This document shows, piece by piece, positions 1-5,584 of a stretch of DNA of 24,908 nt; positions within the stretch are counted from its first letter, which is position 1; every line of letters begins with the position of its first letter. A program made the translations under genes and the position numbers. Below the pieces are notes generated by a model. It saw nothing but the letters and a program-made list of their open reading frames with translations, was not told where the DNA came from and did not search any database. Source of the stretch: a virus; the IMG/VR virus record IMGVR_UViG_3300032086_000382, positions 1-24,908 of that record; one strand, 5' to 3'.

Positions 1-248
1 AAGTCCAAGAACAGGATGACGGAAACTCGCGGCTAGGCGATGTCGTCAAGATCGTTTTGCTTGGCTGGTCGATGGCAATCCTGACCGCCAACTACCTTGG
101 CGTCTTTAAGCAATCGCTCGATCCAACCTACCCAGCCTCAATCCTTTCTGGCACGGCAGCATCCTTTGGCTTAGCAGTCGGGAACAATAGAAAGAAAAAA
201 GAGGAGCCTACAATTAAGGAAGAACCATCTACCGCCAAACCAAAATGA
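1..248 (+). CDS. Membrane protein, C-terminal part (5' end outside window)
   Basis: The reading frame is open from base 3 to the TGA at 246-248, so this is the C-terminal ~82 residues of a longer protein. It can also start internally (TTG at 57 or ATG at 72), but the upstream frame encodes plausible sequence (GNSRLGDVVKIV), so I read it as cut by the window edge. Two hydrophobic stretches are visible, around IVLLGWSMAILTANYL and ASILSGTAASFGLAV, followed by a charged Lys/Glu/Pro tail. That gives a small two-pass membrane topology. Holins have such a topology, but no lysis enzyme is in view, so a holin role is only a possibility. Its stop overlaps the next start by ATGA (245-248), suggesting translational coupling to the secreted-protein block. 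Similar small membrane proteins occur in cyanophages as I remember; function unknown. Confidence 0.65.
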   Translation, partial: VQEQDDGNSRLGDVVKIVLLGWSMAILTANYLGVFKQSLDPTYPASILSGTAASFGLAVGNNRKKKEEPTIKEEPSTAKPK

Positions 249-736
249 AACGCACACTTTTGGTATTGGGCATCACCCTTACAGCCGCTTTACCAGCTCA
301 GGCTGACATCACCCATAGAATCCAATCCAGCGTTTCACTGTCTGTCGATGGAGCCGGATCAGTCGCGACGCGGATTCCGTCAACGTATTCAATATCTGGT
401 AATAACATCAATCTGGACACTGCTGGTGGTCTTGGCACCCTTACTGCCGGTTCCGCTGTTGGTTACACTCCTGCCGATTACAGCGTCACTACTGCTGGGG
501 ACGCTTTTAGCCTTACAGAATCATTTATTGAAGGAGACGCAACACCAACAGCAACCTCCGTCACCTCCGGAATAGTTGGTTCACTCCCAATGCTTGGTCA
601 AACCACCACAACTTCAGGCGGTGTGGCTGGCAGCCTTGCAGGCACAATCGCCACAGACGGCGCACTCACCATCACAGCTGGTGGCGCTGGCACTCAGGCA
701 ATCGGACAAGTCATCCAAGAGTTGACCATCAAGTGA
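245..736 (+). CDS. Secreted protein with Sec signal peptide, cyanophage-type, unknown function
   Basis: A 163-aa protein with a clear Sec signal: positive MKR, a hydrophobic core (TLLVLGITLTAALP) and an A-Q-A cleavage motif giving a mature start near Asp21. The mature part is rich in Thr, Ser, Gly and Ala with alternating small and hydrophobic residues, suggesting beta structure, and has almost no Cys or charged clusters. It is the first of three consecutive plus-strand genes for exported proteins (245-1913), each starting on the stop of the one before. The ATG lies in the ATGA overlap with the upstream gene and no Shine-Dalgarno is visible. I associate this family with cyanomyovirus accessory genes, from memory. 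It could be a virion surface protein or an exported host-envelope factor; the sequence does not decide. Confidence 0.75.
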   Translation: MKRTLLVLGITLTAALPAQADITHRIQSSVSLSVDGAGSVATRIPSTYSISGNNINLDTAGGLGTLTAGSAVGYTPADYSVTTAGDAFSLTESFIEGDATPTATSVTSGIVGSLPMLGQTTTTSGGVAGSLAGTIATDGALTITAGGAGTQAIGQVIQELTIK

Positions 737-1185
737 TGTGGACAGGAATTTGGATCACTTGGGGCGTTCTTTGCGTCATAGCTCTTGCCGCTCCAGAAGC
801 TAAAGCCGTCCCTGTTGTCCCAAATTTTCAACAAGGTGTCTTGAACAGCAAGACAACAACCAAGACCAAGGTAAACGAGGTCATCAATTCGTATGAATAC
901 CGCACAGGCTATGAACTCAGTGTTTCTGGAACGAACATCGCTCCAGTGAACGGGGAGATCGCACCTCGTGCTTTGACCACTACAACCAACACACTCAACG
1001 GTATCTCAAGTCGCTGGGTTGGCCTTGACCCTGCTGATAAGCCAGCCTGGAGCATCGTGAATCAAGGCGCTAGCTTTCAATTTGTCGAGACCCTCCAAGG
1101 CCCTGGCCTTGTTAATCACACCCTCATTAACAGGGAAACTGACATTGAATCCTTAACGGAGACGACAAGCACCTTCACCCAATGA
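736..1185 (+). CDS. Secreted protein with Sec signal peptide, unknown function
   Basis: I choose the ATG at 736 (149 aa) over the GTG three bases earlier because it forms a TGATG junction with the previous stop. The N-terminus has a hydrophobic stretch (TGIWITWGVLCVIALAA) and an A-K-A motif at about residue 24, a plausible signal peptidase I site, although the positive charge before the core is missing. The mature domain is polar and Thr/Asn-rich and ends TSTFTQ. No known catalytic motif is recognised. It sits in the middle of the three-gene block and its stop overlaps the next ATG by four bases (1182-1185). The shared layout suggests co-translation and perhaps one complex, but that is inference. 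Confidence 0.72.
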   Translation: MWTGIWITWGVLCVIALAAPEAKAVPVVPNFQQGVLNSKTTTKTKVNEVINSYEYRTGYELSVSGTNIAPVNGEIAPRALTTTTNTLNGISSRWVGLDPADKPAWSIVNQGASFQFVETLQGPGLVNHTLINRETDIESLTETTSTFTQ

Positions 1186-1913
1186 AGCGAGTCATTGCAA
1201 CGCTTTTGCTGCTTTCCGCTCCAGCACAAGCACAGGTTTCAAGTACCGCTGCACCAGTCGCTAATAGCTCCGGAAGTGTGACAAATCAGGCTGTGCAAGT
1301 CGTGCCAAGCCGCCAATTTACAAATACATATGGCGGGGGAATTAGTTGCCAAGGTGCAACGCTCAACATCAATCCCTTCCTTAGCTCAACTACCAGCTGG
1401 GCGACTCCGTATGAATCGCACTATGGCGAGCCGGTTTATGACACTCTCGATCTCGTTGGCGCGTTTGATCCGGAAGGTAATCCCGTCCCAGATGGCAGGC
1501 CCGATAATCCGGGCAATGTCCTTTTCTATAAACCTGTTCGCACAGGTCAAAAAACCAACTTCTCAATCAATGGCGGAATCACCGCCACAATCTCGATCCC
1601 GCTAGATCGTCAGCATGTCAGAAGCTGCCAAAAGGCTGCTGAAAAACAAGTGGCATTGCTAGACGCTGCATTGGCAGACAAGCGCCTCAACTATGAACTA
1701 GCCAGGCTTAAGAACTGTGCCGAGCTGATGCAAAAAGGCATCATGTTTCATCCTGACTCGCCTTACGCCAAAATTTGTGCTGATGTTGTCCTAACCAATC
1801 CGCCCGGCGTAACCCCGCCCCACATCCATTCCATCACTTACGCAAAGCCCGCTGAATCTTCCGGCGCTGCCAAGCAGACTCAACAGGAACTTTCCGCCCC
1901 AACTTCTCCTTGA
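1182..1913 (+). CDS. Secreted protein with Sec signal peptide, cyanophage-type
   Basis: A 243-aa protein. The first 17 residues (MKRVIATLLLLSAPAQA) form a textbook Sec signal with an A-Q-A site. The mature part contains a short conserved-looking block (VVPSRQFTNTYGGGISCQGA), a central polar region, and a helical segment around residues 145-185 (AAEKQVALLDAALADKRLNY) that could form a coiled coil. It has four Cys, at about residues 56, 149, 178 and 199, which in the periplasm could form disulphides. The last ~27 codons overlap the 3' end of the minus-strand 252-aa gene (1834-1913). I recall this family in T4-like cyanophages without a known function. Its position at the end of the exported-protein block suggests a shared envelope or virion role. 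Confidence 0.75.
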   Translation: MKRVIATLLLLSAPAQAQVSSTAAPVANSSGSVTNQAVQVVPSRQFTNTYGGGISCQGATLNINPFLSSTTSWATPYESHYGEPVYDTLDLVGAFDPEGNPVPDGRPDNPGNVLFYKPVRTGQKTNFSINGGITATISIPLDRQHVRSCQKAAEKQVALLDAALADKRLNYELARLKNCAELMQKGIMFHPDSPYAKICADVVLTNPPGVTPPHIHSITYAKPAESSGAAKQTQQELSAPTSP

Positions 1914-2592
1914 TCTTCTTAATTGCTTTTTTGACCGTTGGCTTGACGGCTTTAAGCAGAAAGTCACCTAATGGTTTTGCGAAGATGGCTGCCGTGGTCG
2001 CTACTGCGGCAATCGTGGCCGTCGTTGCCACAACAGGTGCACCAGGCAGATAATTGCCGATGATCGTTGGTACGTCCAGCGGCTCATAGATCACCTCACA
2101 TTTGCCGTTGACCCTTTCGTAACCAATGATGACGGCAGTTTGCGATTTGTTCTTCGCACCTAAAGGAATTGCGTCAGGTGGAGGACATGGAAGCTCTGTG
2201 GCTACGTTTGAAATGTCGAGAACAGGACTCGGCGTGGGAGAGACACCGCCCGGCTGACTTGAGACATCAGCCGGTTTTTCTATGTCTGGATCAATCGCTG
2301 GCGGCTTTGGCCTTTCGTACCTCAGAGCACCGGGCGTAAAATCCAGCGGCTTGTATGAAGGCATCGTGCCATCACAGACAACCACGTTCCCACGCGGATC
2401 ATCGGTGTAAGCGTCTTCATTTCCGGCTTGCGCATTTCGAGTCTCCACGCAGCCAGGAATATCCGCGACTGGAAAACCAAGCTGGAGCGTGATGGGTGGG
2501 GCATTTGGAATACTCTGTGGGGGCATTGAACGCCATGCAGGAATCTCTGGAACGGATACAGACTGCACCCCAATCTCAGGAATCTCTGGCAT
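1834..2592 (-). CDS. Proline-rich phage protein with C-terminal membrane segment and Lys-rich tail
   Basis: A 252-aa protein starting at the ATG 2592-2590. Residues 1-60 are Pro-rich (PEIPEIGVQSVSVPEIPAWR). A middle block carries the D-D-P-R-G and V-V-C-D-G-T-M-P-S-Y motifs that I associate with cyanophage proteins of unknown function. Residues ~95-140 are a second Pro-rich linker. Residues ~186-205 (PVVATTATIAAVATTAAIF) form one possible membrane helix, followed by a highly basic amphipathic tail (VKKAIKKIKEKLGRK). The start codon shares the CATG at 2590-2593 with the divergent 105-aa gene, so its leader lies inside that gene; no Shine-Dalgarno is seen. The 3' end overlaps the convergent secreted-protein gene by 80 bases. 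It could be a virion or membrane-anchored protein. Confidence 0.72.
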   Translation of the reverse strand: MPEIPEIGVQSVSVPEIPAWRSMPPQSIPNAPPITLQLGFPVADIPGCVETRNAQAGNEDAYTDDPRGNVVVCDGTMPSYKPLDFTPGALRYERPKPPAIDPDIEKPADVSSQPGGVSPTPSPVLDISNVATELPCPPPDAIPLGAKNKSQTAVIIGYERVNGKCEVIYEPLDVPTIIGNYLPGAPVVATTATIAAVATTAAIFAKPLGDFLLKAVKPTVKKAIKKIKEKLGRKVPVESAWQRRKIQRALRK

Positions 2593-2908
2593 GAAATCAG
2601 AACGGTTTACAGCGGGTCAGCTCTGGATTGAGCGCAACCGCAGACGAGAGGGCCCGCCCATTGTTTACACCGTAATGTCTGGCAAGACAGCAAGGCTGTT
2701 CACCGACCACAAGGCTATTCTCAAATTCGTGAAATGGCCGAAAGGCACACCAACTGGTGACAATCTGCGCGAATGGCTAGCGTCGTTTGACCAGAAACCA
2801 GAAGCACCCGCGCCAGAAACGAACTTTGCTGAACGGATCAAGGCGGAAGGTTTCGGGCCGGAAGCTCATGACGACGATCCAACCGCCAACGTCAAAATGG
2901 TGATTTGA
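2591..2908 (+). CDS. Small cytosolic phage protein, unknown function
   Basis: A longer frame opens at 2489, but I choose the ATG at 2591: it has AGGA about ten bases upstream, and upstream of it the frame is antisense to the start of the 252-aa gene. The product has 105 aa, is soluble and charged, with a basic N-terminal block (QLWIERNRRREG), a V-Y-T-V-M-S-G segment and an acidic tail (EAHDDDPTANVK). No catalytic motif or known domain is recognised. It is the only plus-strand gene between minus-strand neighbours. It starts on the same CATG as the divergent gene to its left and overlaps the 3' end of the 76-aa minus gene by 17 bases (2892-2908). Confidence 0.65.
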   Translation: MKSERFTAGQLWIERNRRREGPPIVYTVMSGKTARLFTDHKAILKFVKWPKGTPTGDNLREWLASFDQKPEAPAPETNFAERIKAEGFGPEAHDDDPTANVKMVI

Positions 2909-3122
2909 TCGGCAGGCCAGTCTTTGTCGGCATTTCCGGCATCGCTTGATCAAGCTGAGCTGGCATCATGTTCGTGACCAGCTTGGTCATTTCTAGCGTT
3001 AGCTCGCTCATGTAATACTTCGTCAGCGATGGGATCCGGGTGTAAAGCATCACCGACCCGGCAACCAATGCCCCGCTCATAAAGAAAGCGGAAACAGACA
3101 TCACGTTAAAGAGTTTCTGCAT
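2892..3122 (-). CDS. Small single-pass membrane protein, cyanophage-type
   Basis: A 76-aa protein beginning MQKLFNVMSVSAFFMSGA. Residues ~8-27 form one membrane helix. The rest is an amphipathic region (TKYYMSELTLEMTKLV) and a Pro/Met-rich tail. The same pattern, with the motif M-L-Y-T-R-I-P-S-L-T-K, occurs in small proteins I recall from cyanophages. The ATG lies only a few bases beyond the U-tract of a strong terminator hairpin and has no Shine-Dalgarno, so read-through transcription or an internal promoter would be needed. An alternative start is Met8 (3101). Function unknown; the topology fits a small inner-membrane peptide. Confidence 0.72.
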   Translation of the reverse strand: MQKLFNVMSVSAFFMSGALVAGSVMLYTRIPSLTKYYMSELTLEMTKLVTNMMPAQLDQAMPEMPTKTGLPIKSPF

Positions 3123-3125
3123 GGC

Positions 3126-3164
3126 AAGAAAAACCCCTTCTGCTGTGTGAGGACCAGAAGGGGT
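3126..3164 (-). terminator. Rho-independent terminator after the barrel-like secreted protein gene
   Basis: Read on the minus strand, a perfect 10-bp stem (ACCCCTTCTG at 3164-3155 and CAGAAGGGGT at 3142-3133) encloses a 12-base loop. It is followed by TTTTTCTT at about 3133-3126. It lies 28 bases after the stop of the gene at 3192-3554 and ends 4 bases before the ATG of the next minus-strand gene. It should end, or attenuate, transcripts from the structural operon. Confidence 0.88.
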
Positions 3165-3191
3165 GGAAGCGTCTCTGCAGACTCAGACTAG

Positions 3192-3554
3192 TCAGAAGCT
3201 GTACTTCATGCCAAGTTTTGAACCAATAGACAGCTCATCGCCAGTCATTCCGCTCAGCTCTGCATAAACAGAAGCGTTATCGGTGACAGAAACAGAGCCG
3301 CCGAACTTGCCAGCAAACTCAATTTCGCTGTCTGCACCGTCAGGCATCACAATGGCAGGACCACCCTGGATGTAGAAGGAATACGGACCCGAAGAGGTCT
3401 CGTAACCCACATCAAGGTTGAGCGTTCCACCAAGATAGTCATCGCCATAAACGCCGCCGTTGAACTCAGGGTTCACGTAAACGTCTGCGAGCGCAGGAGA
3501 TGCCAGCGCAGCTGCTGAAACGGCGACACCACTCGCAATGAGAAATTTGATCAT
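3192..3554 (-). CDS. Secreted outer-membrane beta-barrel-like protein
   Basis: A 120-aa protein with a 23-residue Sec signal peptide (MIKFLIASGVAVSAAALASP then ALA, cleaved before Asp24). The ~97-residue mature part shows alternating polar/hydrophobic strands (GTLNLDVGYE, YSFYIQGGPAIV, FAGKFGGSVSV, ASVYAELSGM, SKLGMKYSF) and ends in Phe. A C-terminal aromatic residue is a hallmark of outer-membrane barrel proteins recognised by the BAM complex. The length is small for an eight-stranded barrel, so it may be a minimal barrel, an oligomer subunit or a soluble periplasmic protein. I recall relatives in cyanophages, usually unnamed. It follows the 41-aa peptide gene by 11 bases and is closed by a terminator, so it is the last gene of the long minus-strand unit. 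Confidence 0.78.
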   Translation of the reverse strand: MIKFLIASGVAVSAAALASPALADVYVNPEFNGGVYGDDYLGGTLNLDVGYETSSGPYSFYIQGGPAIVMPDGADSEIEFAGKFGGSVSVTDNASVYAELSGMTGDELSIGSKLGMKYSF

Positions 3555-3565
3555 TGGAAAGAGAA

Positions 3566-3691
3566 TTAACGTTTTCCCTGACCACGATACTTCTTTCGTC
3601 CATGTGACGGTTTTGAATGTGATCCATTACCTTGTCTAGTCTTTTTTGGCTTGCTAGGAACGAAATTTTGACCGTTAAGTGATTTCGCCAT
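3566..3691 (-). CDS. Small basic peptide, cyanophage-type
   Basis: A 41-aa gene starting at ATG 3691-3689, which overlaps the previous stop by one base (TGATG), and ending at TAA 3568-3566. The product begins MAKSLNGQNFVPSKPKKTRQ, continues with a GNGSHSKPSHGRKK segment and ends in a RGQGKR tail. It is strongly basic, rich in Gly, Ser, Lys and Arg, and probably disordered. Peptides with this MAKS…NG…F-P…KPKKTRQG…HSKPSHGRK signature are, from memory, widespread in marine cyanophages and have no known function. RNA or DNA binding would suit the charge. The close match to that family is my main reason for calling so short a gene. Confidence 0.78.
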   Translation of the reverse strand: MAKSLNGQNFVPSKPKKTRQGNGSHSKPSHGRKKYRGQGKR

Positions 3692-3870
3692 CAGCCTGCA
3701 AATTGCTGATACTTCTGAGCCAAGCCAGTAAACAGCCCGTGCATGGGATGGTCACGCTTGTCGCGGCCGTCGTATAGATACAACTCGTTCATCCATGCCT
3801 GGCGATTACTCATCGCTTCCACGTCTTCCGCTCCAGGCTTGCTGGGAATCATTGGGTCAGGACGGTTCAT
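3691..3870 (-). CDS. Small acidic/polar phage protein, unknown function
   Basis: I choose ATG 3870-3868 (59 aa, MNRPDPMIPSKPGAEDVEAM) over the TTG at 3903, because the extra residues are just the antisense-free overlap with the upstream gene and the ATG is a better codon. The C-terminal half carries W-M-N-E-L-Y-L-Y-D-G-R-D…D-H-P-M-H-G-L-F-T-G-L, a pattern I associate with small cyanophage tail-region proteins. It overlaps the preceding gene by 14 bases and the following 41-aa gene by one base. No domain or catalytic site is recognised. Its position after the fibre chaperone suggests a late, tail-linked role. Confidence 0.68.
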   Translation of the reverse strand: MNRPDPMIPSKPGAEDVEAMSNRQAWMNELYLYDGRDKRDHPMHGLFTGLAQKYQQFAG

Positions 3871-4501
3871 CAGGCCAAGCAGTAGCAATGTTTGGGTTGG
3901 CAACAGTCTCCATCACTGGATTGCCTGCAAGTGGGTTTGCCACTTCATTGCCGTCATCGTCCGTGATCATCTCAGGTTCGACAACGCCATTGCCATCAGC
4001 GTCAGTCTGCTGCTGCGTGATCGTTGCCGCACCAAAAAGCAACTCTTTTAAAGCTGCAACATCAGCACAGGCGTCGATTTCGGTCTGGCGCGTGTTGCAG
4101 GCTGTGCGCACTGCAGCGCGGTAAGTCTTCCAGACAGACGGAATGTTGGTGCTGGTTTCCTTGGCCCTAATGATCCGCCAATCAGATGGAGCCAAAAGAC
4201 TGGCGGCAATCTCGTTTTGCGTGTTCTTCCACTGCGTCTTCAGGCCGGTCTGAACTTCGCCGGTATCGTTACCATCCTCATCAAGGATCGCCTCATCGTT
4301 GAGCTGCTTAGGGTTGTCAACGCCCCAGTAAAAGCGTTGGTCATAAACCTCAGCGGCTGGTGCGGTGACTTCGACAAGGCCGACAGCTTCCTTTTCAGCC
4401 AGGCTCGTTAGCCGCAGCCAATTCGCCGGGAACTGGACACCTGTGTCAGGGTGAGTCCAGGCCACATCGTATTTAATTGTCTTGCCGCTGACAGTGAACA
4501 T
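3857..4501 (-). CDS. Tail-fibre assembly chaperone-like protein
   Basis: A 214-aa protein. Residues 1-70 resemble a short beta domain common beside phage fibres (VAWTHPDTGVQFPANWLRL…Y-D-Q-R-F-Y-W-G-V). The middle has the W…R…AS-LL-A-P-S-D-W-R-I-I-R-A-K-E and W-K-T-Y-R-A-A-V-R-T segments typical of phage tail assembly chaperones that accompany fibres. These proteins help fold or attach fibres and are often absent from the virion. The C-terminus is acidic and Asn/Pro-rich (PEMITDDDGNEVANP). The gene lies 24 bases after the giant fibre gene, which supports the assignment. Alternatively it is itself a minor fibre component. Confidence 0.65.
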   Translation of the reverse strand: MFTVSGKTIKYDVAWTHPDTGVQFPANWLRLTSLAEKEAVGLVEVTAPAAEVYDQRFYWGVDNPKQLNDEAILDEDGNDTGEVQTGLKTQWKNTQNEIAASLLAPSDWRIIRAKETSTNIPSVWKTYRAAVRTACNTRQTEIDACADVAALKELLFGAATITQQQTDADGNGVVEPEMITDDDGNEVANPLAGNPVMETVANPNIATAWPDEPS

Positions 4502-4525
4502 GACCGTGGTGGCGATGGTTAAAGA

Positions 4526-5584
4526 TTACCGCGCACGGGCGGTTTTGAAGGGATGCTCAGCAAATGCGGCGTAGATAAAAGTGCCGCTGGAGGCGTTTAT
4601 TCGGGTTGTACTAGCACGGATCTTAAAACCATTACTTGTAAAATCAAGAGCAACTACATTGTTTTCAGCTGTACTGCTGTTTGGATACAAAGTTGCATCA
4701 ACAACATTATATGTATCTCGCTCTGAATCATACATTAACCAATCAGTACCTGAAGCACTTGAGTATTTGATGATTACAAATTTTGGCCTAAATCCGGTGA
4801 ACACAAACGGACCATCAGCTGAACCGTTGCCGGTGTACGAACCAAACGCGCTATAGCCTTCGACAGGTGCAAAGCAGTAGGCGACGTAAGTAGAGGTACT
4901 ATTATTGTTGTGCGCGTTAAAACTGCTTACATCGCTAACAGTAAAAACACTAGAAGTGAACCCGCCATAATCACCCCAACCTTCCGTATCAGCTTGAGCT
5001 GCTGTTTCGTTTAGATACAAAGTCCAGGGTCTATCGCCTGAAACATTGCCATTTAGGTCTTTATGGTACACAAGCCAGTTTGATGTAGACGATCCGCCAC
5101 TATTTTGTGCACGCATCTTTGTAACAACCATTGCTGGCGCTACGCCCAGCCCGTGACCAACACTTGAACCAGCTCCTGAAGTTCCGTCTCCCGTATAAGT
5201 AACAATCGAGAACCCAGCAGACGCATTGGCGCGGACACTTGAAGTAATGCTGCCGTCAGTGTTGCTGACCGTTGATGATCCGGCGTCCCAGGCCCATCCG
5301 ACGTAAGTGGTATTTAATTCGTTGCCATTCTTTGAGCTAGTAGTGCCTGATGACATTGTGTATCCATCTGAATTAAACGCTGACAAATAACCATGCTCAT
5401 GATTGGTTGCTTCAGCATCTGTAAGATCGCTGCGCAATACTTTGCCTGCGGTCCTAACAATGTCATACCAGTTTTGACCGTAAGCCTGGTTACGCGCTTT
5501 TGTCCAAACCAAATCAGGACTAAACCCAATGTTGCTAATTGTGCGTGTTGAGTTTCCATCCCCTGTATAGGTAACAACATCAAA
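4526..5584 (-). repeat. Second three-unit block (A'-B'-C') of the fibre repeat array
   Basis: Residues 937-1288 of the fibre repeat the order of the first block. A' starts FDVVTYTGDGNSTRTISN, B' starts FSIVTYTGDGTSGAGSSVGH and keeps GHGLGVAPAMVVTK against GHGLGAAPSMVITK in B, and C' has F-V-F-T-G-F-R-P-K-F-V-I-I-K and ends FIYAAFAEHP. The block-to-block match (A with A', B with B', C with C') is closer than between units of one block. Confidence 0.75.

Noticed and set aside
348-575. Plus-strand frame of 75 codons with hydrophobic Leu/Val stretch
   Set aside because: It is nested in the secreted 163-aa gene in another frame; the Leu/Val richness comes from Thr/Ala codons of the real gene read out of frame.
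2944-2955. Perfect 12-base palindrome GCTTGATCAAGC
   Set aside because: It has no loop, U-tract or repeat partner and lies in coding sequence, so I see no terminator or operator evidence.
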